Part shown: positions 49,100 through 59,031 of the stretch, in pieces
How the letters are laid out: each line of letters starts with the position of its first letter
Numbering within the stretch: position 1 is the stretch's first letter
Source of the DNA: Drosophila pseudoobscura
Taxonomy: Eukaryota; Arthropoda; Insecta; Diptera; Drosophilidae
Direction: 5' to 3'
NCBI RefSeq assembly: GCF_009870125.1
Contig: NC_046681.1
Span: 11,297,001 to 11,361,000 of the forward strand
DNA length: 64,000 nt
Program-made: the position numbers and the translations under genes
The notes under the pieces: model-generated
Told to the model about the DNA's origin: nothing
The model's input: only the letters and a program-made list of their open reading frames with translations
Databases searched by the model: none

Positions 49100-51137
49100 T
49101 AATACTGAATGCAAAAACTATGGCAAAAGATGGAATGATGTAGAATTCAAGGAATTATCTATCATATCTGGGAGATGCTTAGATAAAAACCCATAAGCAA
49201 ATCTGAAAACCGAAAATTTGCAATTTAAAAAAACCCCTTTTCGCAAAGAAAAAGATATAGAGGGAGCGATTTATTTGACTTTTCATTAAAATTGCTGCTC
49301 CCTGAATAAATATGTTAATTTTGATTGAGGGAAAACCTTTGGGTTCTCCCCGAAAATCGTTTATAAACTAAAGATTATTTCGTTCCCATCTCAAGGAAAC
49401 TTGAATTTTCCTCGAAACCAAAACCAAAACCAAAACCACATCTCAAATTCAAATTTTCCAGTCACAAACAATTTGATTTGATTTCCGTTTGCATTTCCAA
49501 TGTAAAACTTTTGTATGCAGCATTTCGAATTCGGCCTAAAACGAAATCGAATTTGAATTTCATGAGTCCATCAGAGCTGTTGCAGTGGCAGGGGCAGTGG
49601 CAGTGGCCGGGGGGTTGGGGCAGCCATGATTGGGCAAGCCTTAATAAAACCTGGCGTCTCTGGCGACAGTCATAAAACACCCAAGCTGGAAATTAAAAAT
49701 CAATAAAAAACCCACCCATTCCTACATACAAAGTACATCGTCAGAATCAATTGGCATTCAATGAGCAGCGCACGCAAAACAACAACAACAACAACAACAA
49801 AAAATACTATAAATTTATTACAATAAAAATTGCTTACAAAGCACACAAATGACAAACATTTTTCAGAGAGACAATATGCTTCAAAAATCAGTACCAAAAT
49901 GAGCAACAATTCAACAGCATATTCGAGTGTATCTCATAAATAAATTAATTGTGACAATATTCAATTGATTTGATTTGAAATTATCGCATTCAGCTGTCAC
50001 TCGCCCCAACGACACACACACACAATGCTATTTTCAATTGTTTCAATTTTCAATTTGATTTTTTTCCAATTTCTGGTTTTTATTTCTTCTGTCTCTTGAT
50101 TTGATTTTGATTCGATGTGAACACAGAAATCGCTTGGCCCCAATATCCCCCATGTGGGTATGGGAATATATTGTTTGCGGGTCGATTTATCAAAGCAATC
50201 AGCCCAGCCATCAGCAATCAACAATCAGTGCTCGCTCTATGGCAAATAAAGTGCTCGATAGCCCCCCACCCCCAAAGTGCGAAGGGAAGAGATGTGAAGT
50301 CGTTTTGTGGGATTTGTGTTGAGTGTTGGAGTAATTTGTTAGTGGATTCGGTCTACTGTGGGTTATAGATATACAGTATCTCTAACAGGGAGAACAAACT
50401 ATGGGTGGAGTTTAATTAAAGACCATCATGAAGGAATGAAGAAAGCTGACAACCCTGCCTCGCTCACTATATTTCTTTCTCTCTCACAGCGTCGCTTAGC
50501 ATTTTCCTTCATGGCAAGACCTCTCTCTGCCTCTATTTCTCTCTCTCTTTACTGCCACCTCTATTCCAGTGAGACTCGTACTGGTTTTTCCGTATAAACT
50601 CTTTTTCTTTGTAATATTTTCTATTATATGTTTAAAGACATTACAAATTCCTGCTAAATCAAAAGTTTTGGTTTATTTTTTGTCGCCCCTCTTGTTGACA
50701 TCTACATTTTGATGATTATTAATAATTTTTTGATTCCCTCCTCTACCGATTCCGTTGAAAGATCTGCTTTTGTCCAACTCTTGCATGTGGCTGTTGTTCC
50801 AAATTGAATTTATTTACAGGCATCATATTTCTTTGTTTTGCTGTGTGCTTTTTTTCCATGTTAAACAATTTGTTTTCGATGTCAACACTGGCACGTCGTC
50901 GGGTCCCCAGTCCCCCATTCAGAAGCCACGAACAAAAAGTAAAAGCAAAAGCCAGCCGAAACCAAAACCAAAACTGAATCAACTTTTTTGTTGTTGTCCA
51001 AAATAGACCACGAGGGAGAGTGGTGGCCAAAGAGAGAGGGGGAACTCTCGAACAACTCGAAAGATTTCGTTGGGTCTTGAGAGATCTCTCTGGGGAGTCC
51101 GCACTGAAGTTTCACGATGGCCGACCACTTGCCAATC
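49100..51137. other. Intergenic
   Basis: No supported gene. It contains AACAAC repeats (49778-49801), a CA tract (about 50011-50024), a diverged GCTAAGC/GAGA motif (50474-50500, minus) and CT-rich stretches. Confidence 0.55.
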
Positions 51138-51209
51138 GGCTCGTTGGTCTAGGGGTATGATTTCCGCTTAGGGTGCGGGAGGTCCCGGGTTCAAATCCCG
51201 GACGAGCCC
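51138..51209 (+). tRNA. tRNA-Pro (anticodon AGG)
   Basis: Complete 72-nt cloverleaf. Acceptor arms GGCTCGT and ACGAGCC pair, the discriminator is C, the anticodon loop is TTAGGGT with AGG at 51170-51172, and the T arm contains GGTTCAAATCC (B box). The anticodon stem TCCGC/GCGGG closes with one U-G wobble. There is no intron and no encoded CCA. It should be a functional RNA polymerase III gene. Confidence 0.97.
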
Positions 51210-51221
51210 AAGTAAAGTACA

Positions 51222-51228
51222 TTTTTTT
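51222..51228 (+). terminator. RNA polymerase III T-run terminator
   Basis: Seven T starting 13 nt after the tRNA end, with a second T run just beyond. Confidence 0.85.
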
Positions 51229-51229
51229 G

Positions 51230-52790
51230 CACTTTTTTCAACCGATTTTGTTTGCGCTATAAAATATGTTTATTACTTCGATTTATGGGTATTATTTAAG
51301 CCAAGTCATATGGTTGGTTCGTTGACTCACGATCATTTAATGCCAGGCAATAATCACACTTTTGAAATGTTGTAAATATCAAATATAAGCACGAGTATGG
51401 GAAGTTTTTGGTATATGACTGAATTTATATTATTTGCAAATACTTTTATGATAGCTAGACGAGACTTTTGGGACTAGTCCCCCTTTAATCTTGGATGTTT
51501 TATGGCCTCATCAAAATTAAGTCTAATCATCGGTTGTGATTTTTTATATAAAGATTTTCCAATATTATGGTAGATACCTCGTAGTCGTTGTTCAAAGAGT
51601 TGTTTGGTTGCAGAAAAAAACTCAATATGTTGTACAAATGAAAGATCTACTTAGAATTGAAATGATAGGTCGAAAGATTCATTCTTTGAGGAATTATCTT
51701 ATCATTCACAGAAATTGGGTCATAGGCGAAGTTCTTATCAAATATTACGCATATGAATATATATTTCTTACTATTTCACAGCCAAAAATGCAACAGAAAA
51801 GTCTTGGACAGCTTGAGGGATCATGAGTAACAATAATTATAAAATTCAGAGTCGTTTTATAAGGAATTCTTAGAGAGAATTTCTTAGAGAACTTTATTAA
51901 GATTCTATTCGAAAGGTGTCGTAATGAAGTCCTCTTTCAGTTCATATATTTCTAAAATTCTAGAAATTATTGAATAATTAAAAATAACTATTGAGTATCC
52001 AATATTCCAGTGGTAACGTCTACTGCCTATCACATACTATACCAGTGTTTCTATATCTCTTCATATTTTCTTAGATTTGTTCTTTATTCTTTCTTTATTT
52101 ATGATTTTGAGCAGCCCCTTATTTATGTGGCACCTTAACGTTGACAACTTGTCGTATGGTTATTGCTATATAGTCATAAAAACCGATTTTATTGTCCATA
52201 GATTTTAACGATTAAACGCCGCGAAGCTCTTCGCCCACAAATTTATGATCAAAATAGAAAGAAATGGAAAATGAGTGGAATTTTTCTTCAACATTGCTTA
52301 CAGACATATCTCTTGTTGAAGATGATCTTCAAGTTCTTTGGACGTTGATGTGTAATCCCTGACAGAGGTGCGCTGCTGCATGAGGTGCGACACGTAGTCT
52401 ATCTAAGACCTCGTAGACTTCTAGACTGTTTGGTGTTTTTCCTTTGCTACGGTCGTCGGGCAATCGTCCATAAATAATATTAAGAAATCGGGAACTGAGA
52501 TTGCATGGAGCTTATATTTGTGGGCCCCTATATACAACACAGGCGGACAGCCGGGTCTCGGGTCTCTCGGGTCTCTGGTGTGCTGTGATTTTGCCTGGCG
52601 AATTGATATAGCAATGAATGGCACTGACAAGTTGACGTTTTAGATTTGATGATTTATTTGCGGACCCGAGAGCGATCGATGATTTATGAGGTGTCCGTGT
52701 CCGAGATTAGCGAGCGAATGAATGGGGGGTTGTATAAGCTGATAATGCCTCGCTCGGTCGCTCTGCCCATTAAATAGACATTAACGAAAT
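51230..52790. other. Intergenic
   Basis: No supported gene between the tRNA and the transferrin-like gene. A 96-codon frame at 51536 starts with GTG in AT-rich DNA and has no recognisable domain. Confidence 0.55.
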
Positions 52791-52794
52791 GTTC

Positions 52795-52830
52795 TATAAA
52801 GCCGGAAGGCATCGCTGGGATTGCAGTTAG
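52795..52830 (+). promoter_or_regulatory. TATA + initiator promoter of transferrin-like gene
   Basis: TATAAA begins at 52795, exactly 30 bp before the A+1 of a GCAGTT initiator at 52825. The predicted 5' leader is only about 13 nt. Confidence 0.75.
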
Positions 52831-52837
52831 TAACAGA

Positions 52838-53864
52838 ATGATATCTCCACTGGTTGCCCTCTGTCTGGTCGGTGGGATCTTGCTTGAGGCACATCTATCC
52901 TCAGGGGCTCGCAGAGCAGCCCAGTATACCCTGTGCACCTTCGATTCGATCAGCTACGACAAGTGTTTGGCTGTGGTGAAGGCCGCCAGGGAAGCCAATC
53001 GGACATCTCCACTACACTGTGTTTCACGGGAGAATCGTACGGAATGCCTGGAGACGGTGAAGGACGAAGATAATCATTATGTGGTGCTCGATCAGCACGA
53101 CTATATGGCAGCACGTGAAGCGGGTCTCCGTCCGATTATATTTGCCCGCGTAGAGCGAAAGAACTTCATTATAGCCGTGGCGCCAAGGAATATCAGCCTT
53201 ATCGAGTACAATGAGGCTTCACTGTAAGCACTTTGGCTTCTATTTTGTGCTTCTTTAAGTATTTTTGATACTTTTCATAGCAATGTGGACACAGACGACG
53301 AGAGGGCCTTCCATTCCGCCCTGGCATTCAATGCCCTACGGGGCCGCAATGTCTGCCCGGATACCCCGTCAATATCCCAACGTAGATCCATACGAATTTT
53401 GAACTCTGATCAGTACAAGCCCTTTGCCGATTCGGAGGATATTTTGCTATGTCCTTTTGCAACCTATGCGGAGACAAATTCCTTTGCCTTCTGCAACTAT
53501 GATGCAGGTCTACAGAATGCAGTCTTTGTTTACAAGCAAAGAGGATTTCCACGCCGAAAAGTCAGAGAATTGAGAAGGTCATTGCTCGATCTACTGAACA
53601 ACTTTAATGGAAAGCGGTTTTTCAATTTCTTTGATACTTTCAAGGGCGTAAACGATGTGATATTCAAGGTGAGAGTTCACTTTTCTTCCAAAGCTTCATC
53701 TGTATCTTTATCTTAAACTTTAGAACAACACGATTGGATTTGATGTGAAACCAAGCTATGTGAATGGCATCGATGAGAATATCTTTGGGGAATTGCATTG
53801 CAATCAAGCTGATCACAAGGACAATCCAGGACAATTGGGTGATGATTTGGAGACCAACAATTGA
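52838..53864 (+). CDS. Secreted, divergent single-lobe transferrin-like protein
   Basis: Three exons, 52838-53223, 53281-53668 and 53724-53864, with GT-AG introns of 57 and 55 bp; the product is 304 aa. Starts with a signal peptide (MISPLVALCLVGGILLEA). Residues about 30-130 follow the transferrin N-lobe pattern: TLCTFDS...KC, LHCVSRENRTECLETV, VVLDQHDYMAAREAGLRPII and NFIIAVAPR. Exon 2 has ALRGRNVCP, resembling the conserved RGKKSCH region, and later DILLCPFA and NAVFVYKQRG. The aspartate in the LD motif is kept, but the tyrosine expected in the FYYAVA segment is Ile (FIIAVA), and the HTG..R anion-binding motif after RG..C is not recognisable, so iron binding is probably lost. Transferrins are normally 600-700 aa with two lobes; this is about half. 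It ends with an acidic/Asn tail (GQLGDDLETNN). I know no gene symbol for it. Confidence 0.75.
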
Positions 53865-56800
53865 TTGTAATTCCTAAATAGAGAATTTTTTGCCTCCCTG
53901 CATTCCATACCTAGAGAGTTTTTCCCTTAAGACTGGTCTCCGATCCTCGTAATAGGTGTCGTGAACCGATCGCTTGTCGCCCGTAAATTAAACAGAAAAA
54001 CAGAAACAGCTGACTGATGTCGTCGCAGCTAATTAACAGTTTTGTTATAAATTACACTAAAAGTCATTACAATTTACGTTTCGGGGGGTGCGTCAATCAT
54101 GCGTGAACCGACAACCTACACACACACACAGATGTGACATCCAGCGGATACATTTGTATCTTTTAGTTGCGTGTGTTTGCGTGCCCCCTTGTGTCAGTTG
54201 TCAACTCCTTAATAATTTTCCATCTCTTGTGTATTTCTTTTTCTGTGAATTTTACGCCCCCGCTGTGAGTCCAATCCGATCCCGGGGTCTACCTCCTCTG
54301 CATCCCATCCATCCATCCCATATCCCATATCCCATGCTGTGTTGTGACATTGTTGCTGCTGCTGCTTGCTGCTGCTGCCTGTTTTGTTTTAATATTTATG
54401 GCTTCCTCGTGTCATTTTCATAATGTTGCGTTTGACACTTTCCCTCTGGGCCCCCACCACCACCATCGTCATCGCCAACAACAACAACAACACTCAGGGA
54501 ACACGAGAGCAGCGGCATATGGTCTTTCGAAGGTCGAAGTTTTAAGTACCCTAGGAGTAGAATTTTTGGTCTGTGGGAGTTATGTAAAAACCAGGGGATT
54601 CTTTTCTATGAATTTTGTTGGATTTTGTGGTACTTTAGGGGTGGGTCTTTAGAGTCTATATATTTATAAATCAGACAAGAAAGTTTAATATTCCTTGTGA
54701 TAATGAATACAGAAAACAATTTAAATAATTTATGAAATAACATTTTTTTTTATAATGCCTTTTTTAGAATTTAATTCAGAAATAAAGTAAATTAAGCATT
54801 ATTTTTTAATTCAAAAATTAACTCTTATTTTTTATTTATATTTTTACAATGTATAAATAATATTTAACTCCAATTTTACAAATAATACCAAAAATTGTAA
54901 AAATTAAAAATTAATTTGTGATTTTTTTAGTATTATATTTTGTATTTATTGATCACTAATTCATTTTTGTATAAAAATATCAATTTATTAATTTTTTTTA
55001 ATTACATTTTTATTTATTATTTTATTATTATTATTTTTTTTTTTTAATTATTTATTATTTTTCTTAATTTGTATTATGAAAATTAGAACTCTTACGATCT
55101 CTAGTTTAAAGAGTCGAAGAGCTCTTCAGACCTTTGCTCAAATTTCCGAATACCCTCCTTGAAGAGCATCCCAGAAATGAAACAAAACACATCCCATTCA
55201 CATTCCATATTATCTTACATTATATGGGCGGTCGGGGTTCGCCCCGCCTTGGTCTTTGCATGTTTTTCTTCTCTTTTCTCTTTTCTGTGTAAAGTTGGTT
55301 TTTTTTTTTGGAAAATGACATTTGTTGCTGACACAACGACAACTGTCAACAGGCACTCGGTAGCCATTTATTTTCGGTTTATGTTGGTCAAACAAGGGGG
55401 AAATCTGTTGTATTAGGGGGCGACATGATTCAGGTTAAGAGTTGCTTTGGGATACAGAGCGCTTGAGTAAGAGGTGTTGAGGGAATCCCAATGATGGGCA
55501 TGGGCTGTCTCTGCACTTGAGTTCCTCGTTAATTAGTCGAATCTGTATCCTTTCCGTGTTGCGCGTCATGCATCAGCACCCCTCGGTCGGTCTGGGATCA
55601 TGGGAGCCCCCCTGATCGATTTTTTACACGAAACTCCTGCAGTGCACTCGGCCATAAATTATACCTCTACGAACCCCGAATGAAATAAATAAAATATGAA
55701 GAAAAAATATCTATATTAAATCGCATTGTGAATTTATGGCCCTGCAAGGCCTTCAGCTGTGGGCCGCCGCGGCATAAATACTTCAGCTGTGATTATTATT
55801 GCACCCAAGTAGCCACCCAATGGGCCCCCCCAAAAAAAAAATAAAAAAAATAACATGGAACTCCACATGGAGCCCCACTCCCAACGGAAACAACTGGAAA
55901 GCGACAAAACAGAAATACCTTGAGCCAAGTCGCGTCGTGCCACTTCAAAGGCCGGGCCGACGCTAGAGTGTTTATTTTTTTTTTTGGCGCTAATATATTA
56001 TTGATAGATATATCAGTGATATATGTATGTGACACTGGTCAGTGCGGGGGCTTTTGCTTTCCCTTCTCGTTGGTTGATTGTAAATTACCCCCAAAAATCA
56101 ATGAAAATTTTGAAAGGGTTTGCACTTTGCATAGAGTGTGGTGTGGTGCTGTGGGTTTCACTGAATGGCATGGAAATGTCACCAACAATCAGGCAACACA
56201 TATCGGAAATTGTCGCTGACAGAGCTGTTAATGTATATTTCCTCCTTTTGTGCTTATTTTTTATGTTGGTGTTTCATATTTAATTTTTAATTAATAATGT
56301 CAAGTTGTCAGATTAAAAATGTGCCGGGGGTCGTAGCTTAAGAATCGACTAGAGAATACTCTGGATTGGGATTTTTGTAACATTTTCCAGGATTACTCAA
56401 ATTTAATTTAATTTAAACAATTGCCATAAATATTATTTTATTTGTATATCTGTTTATATAAATATATTTAAATATTAAATATATTTTTTAAAATTTTGTA
56501 TATCTTTTAATGAGTTTCTATAAATATTCAAGTTTTTATTGAAATTAATGTAGATCAAAGTAAAAATCAGAAATCAATTGCGTAAAGAAACTGAATTTAA
56601 AACAAATCCGTGCATGAAATGAATCTGTAATCTGTTGAAAATGGTTCCAATCTTTGCCTAAATTCGATCTATCCCAAAAACCCGTCGGAACGTTTGTGTA
56701 GAGGCACAAGTGGCTCGACATTAAGATACCAGCTACTGAGGAATCTCCTTGAGAAGAGTATAATAATACCAGCACTTCCAAGATTTCCTTTCTCTCTTTT

Positions 56801-57703
56801 TTATCAAACTTTTCCCCGTCTATAGTTTTTCATAAAAGAAAAACCCTGATACCCTTTTGCCAGTACTCGTATGCATTTAATGCTGAGAGTAAACTCTATG
56901 TTGAATGCCGCTACAGGGCATAAATATTTCATGCACTGTCAAGATAACCGATAGCTAAAGCCGGCTGGTCTGGCTGTTGAGTGTGATATAGTCAGAAGTT
57001 GCTAAATATGGGCTTGACCTGCCTGCCGGTGTTGCCTGCCAGTGTTGCCTGCCGGTGCTGCTGTTTGTGGATGTTTTTGTGGCTGCTTCTGTGGTTCTTG
57101 GTGGTTCGTGTTGCTGTGGTTCCCTGTGTTGTCCGATGGCCACATTATTAAGCCAATTCAACGGCAGCAGATAAATAAATAAAATTTGAAACATTGCCGC
57201 AACAATAAAAGGCGACAGTACACGATTTATTAAACGAAGCTGTGGAGACCAAATGAAGAGGCGAACCAGCGCCAGAAAAACACCAAAAGAAAGAGAGAGA
57301 AGGAGAGGAGCAGGAGGAGCTGCTTCGAACAGCAGCTGCCACCGTGTTGTTGCTCACATTACTCTTTTTTGGCGTGGCCCGAACAGACAGACAGATACTC
57401 GCACAAAGATACAGATACAGATACATTTGCCGTATAGAAAACACACACAATACTTGAGGTTGAGGCCAAAATGACTAATGACCAGCGATTATCAAGCGAT
57501 AAAAGGCAAAAGAGAGCCAGCCAACAGCAGCAGCAGCAGCAGATAATTTATTATTGTTTTAAACATTTGTGTTTTGCGCTCAAACGAGATACATTTGTCT
57601 CCTCCCGAAAACAGAAACCTTTTCTTTGCCCTTTTGTTCATTAAGACAATATAATACTCGTAAAAGTCGAAGAAGGGTCGTCCCCATACATATTTATACA
57701 TAT
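53865..57703. other. Intergenic
   Basis: No supported gene. It contains GCTGCT and AACAAC repeats (54350-54500), a very AT-rich block (54660-55080) and a 13-bp triplet repeat at 57022. Confidence 0.55.
57022..57060. repeat. 13-bp tandem repeat, 3 copies
   Basis: CCTGCCGGTGTTG, CCTGCCAGTGTTG, CCTGCCGGTGCTG. Confidence 0.85.
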
Positions 57704-57721
57704 GTACCCTCTAGTACCAGG

Positions 57722-58025
57722 CAACTAGTTCCGCACTGGTGCCGCACTAGCTACCATTCTCACCTCCCTGGTTCCAGATCGATTACCCGCAATGTATTTC
57801 AGCGGAGAATTTAACACATGCATGTCCTAGGGCGGAACCACCCCTGGTTCCCGCTCGATTACCCTTCGATTACCCGTAGCTAGTTGCTCAGGAGGTAGTT
57901 CCGAACTAGTTACCAGTAGAAAGCCAGCAACTAGTTCCCCACTCGACTACCCTTCGATTACCTGTAGCTAGCTCTGACCTAGTTACCAGTAACTAGTTCC
58001 GAACTGACTACTGGTAGTAGTCAAT
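57722..58025. repeat. Left subterminal repeats
   Basis: Repeated words: AACTAGTTCC, CTCGATTACCCTTCGATTAC (about 57852-57871) and CTCGACTACCCTTCGATTAC (about 57942-57961), followed by (C)TGTAGCTAG or CGTAGCTAG; the larger unit recurs about 90 bp apart. Confidence 0.7.
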
Positions 58026-58101
58026 CTGGCAGTCTGGAATAATAAAAAAATAAAAACACAATGTCTTTCATTATAACGAATAATTTTTAATTATATGATG
58101 C

Positions 58102-58742
58102 TTAGCCTACTCCTGGTTTTTGGCACTGGAGAATTGATTTCATTGCTGTTATCTGTAAGTGAAACATTAAAATATAAAGATAAGACAGAGAAAAAAGTCA
58201 TAAAATTTAGAGTTTAGATATACTTACATAAATGTCTCTATTTAATTTTATTTTTTCTTCCAGTTCTATAAGTTCTTCCTCACGTTTTATAGGGAACTGT
58301 CCCCGAATGGGATTCAATTCCCCCTTCTCCTTTACCAGCTGCTTTATTAAAACAGTTTGATCCGCTAAAATTTGGACCACTGCATTCAATTGATCTAAAA
58401 ACAATGTTGTTAATTAATTTGATTATACAAATATTTTTCTGTTAATCTTTATTAGTCTTACCACGAATAACTGCATTCTCCTGTTTTAGAGTTTCTAAAA
58501 GTATTTGCACGTACCTGTTTATATTAATTTGATTTATTTATTAAATCTTTTCCACTTTTTTAATAAATGTTCACACAAAAGACTCTTCCAGCGATTAGAT
58601 CTTGTACAGAAGTGAACAAAATCAACGCATAAAGCAAACGAGGAAAACAAATGCATTTTGTTTGTGTAAATTCTTGTCTCTTTCATTCCACGATCGCAAC
58701 TACAGTAAAATATCACGATTAACTTACCATTTCGGTGCTCAT
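58102..58742 (-). CDS. DUF4806-like gene, possibly broken
   Basis: Minus-strand exons at 58514-58462, 58394-58228 and 58152-58102 join in frame through good GT-AG sites (GTAAGA, GTAAGT). They give YVQILLETLKQENAVIR, then a coiled-coil-like stretch (DQLNAVVQILADQTVLIKQL), then the DUF4806-type core FPIKREEELIELEEKIKL and ITAMKSILQCQKPGVG. DUF4806 proteins are poorly characterised. An upstream exon with ATG AGC ACC GAA ATG (58742-58728) ends at a perfect donor (GTAAGT) but is in the wrong phase. Joined to exon 2 it hits a stop at the next junction, and the needed frame has a stop just after ATG CAA. Either the true first exon is elsewhere or the copy is a recent pseudogene. It lies inside the inverted-repeat segment. 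Confidence 0.55.
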
Positions 58743-58809
58743 TGCATGTCGTGGCTCGGTAAAAACTAGCTGAGTGGGCACTGTAACTTCACGGAATTGC
58801 GGTTATTTG

Positions 58810-58836
58810 CCGCCTTCAAAAACAAACCGAAGGCGG
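58810..58836. other. Perfect 8-bp hairpin upstream of DUF4806-like gene
   Basis: CCGCCTTC and GAAGGCGG arms with an 11-base loop, about 70 bp upstream of the candidate first exon. Confidence 0.7.
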
Positions 58837-58860
58837 TTTCGTTTTTCGGTTCTTTTTCGA

Positions 58861-58957
58861 CTGGTCCGCGTTCGCTTCCCGCGTAACTAGTTGCAGAACT
58901 AGTACATTGTAGTCGACGAAGACCTGGTCTGCGTTCGCTTCCCGCGTAACTAGTTGC
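58861..58957. repeat. Right subterminal direct repeat
   Basis: A 34-bp word starting CTGGTCCGCGTTCGCTTCCC (58861-58894) recurs at 58924-58957 with one mismatch, 63 bp apart; each ends in GTAACTAGTTGC. Confidence 0.9.
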
Positions 58958-59031
58958 GTAGCTAGTTGCGCGGTAAACAGCGCAGAACTAGTTCGGAGGG
59001 GTCAATTGACCCCTTTGGTTCTACAGGGTAC

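Larger units (their letters stand above)
57704..59031. mobile_element. Inverted-repeat-bounded segment carrying a DUF4806-like gene
   Basis: The left end GTACCCTCTAGTACC (57704-57718) is matched inverted by GGTTCTACAGGGTAC (59017-59031), 13 of 15 bases. Slightly inside, AACTAGTTCCGCACTG on the left matches AACTAGTTCTGCGCTG on the right in inverted order. Both flanks are crowded with CTAGTT/CTAGCTAC words; the core holds a four-exon DUF4806-like gene. Inverted ends plus subterminal repeats are typical of DNA transposons or gene-carrying derivatives. No clear target-site duplication or transposase was seen, so the class is unknown. Confidence 0.5.

Noticed and set aside
51536..51826. 96-codon frame downstream of the tRNA
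   Set aside because: GTG start in AT-rich DNA, hydrophobic/basic low-complexity composition, no family resemblance.
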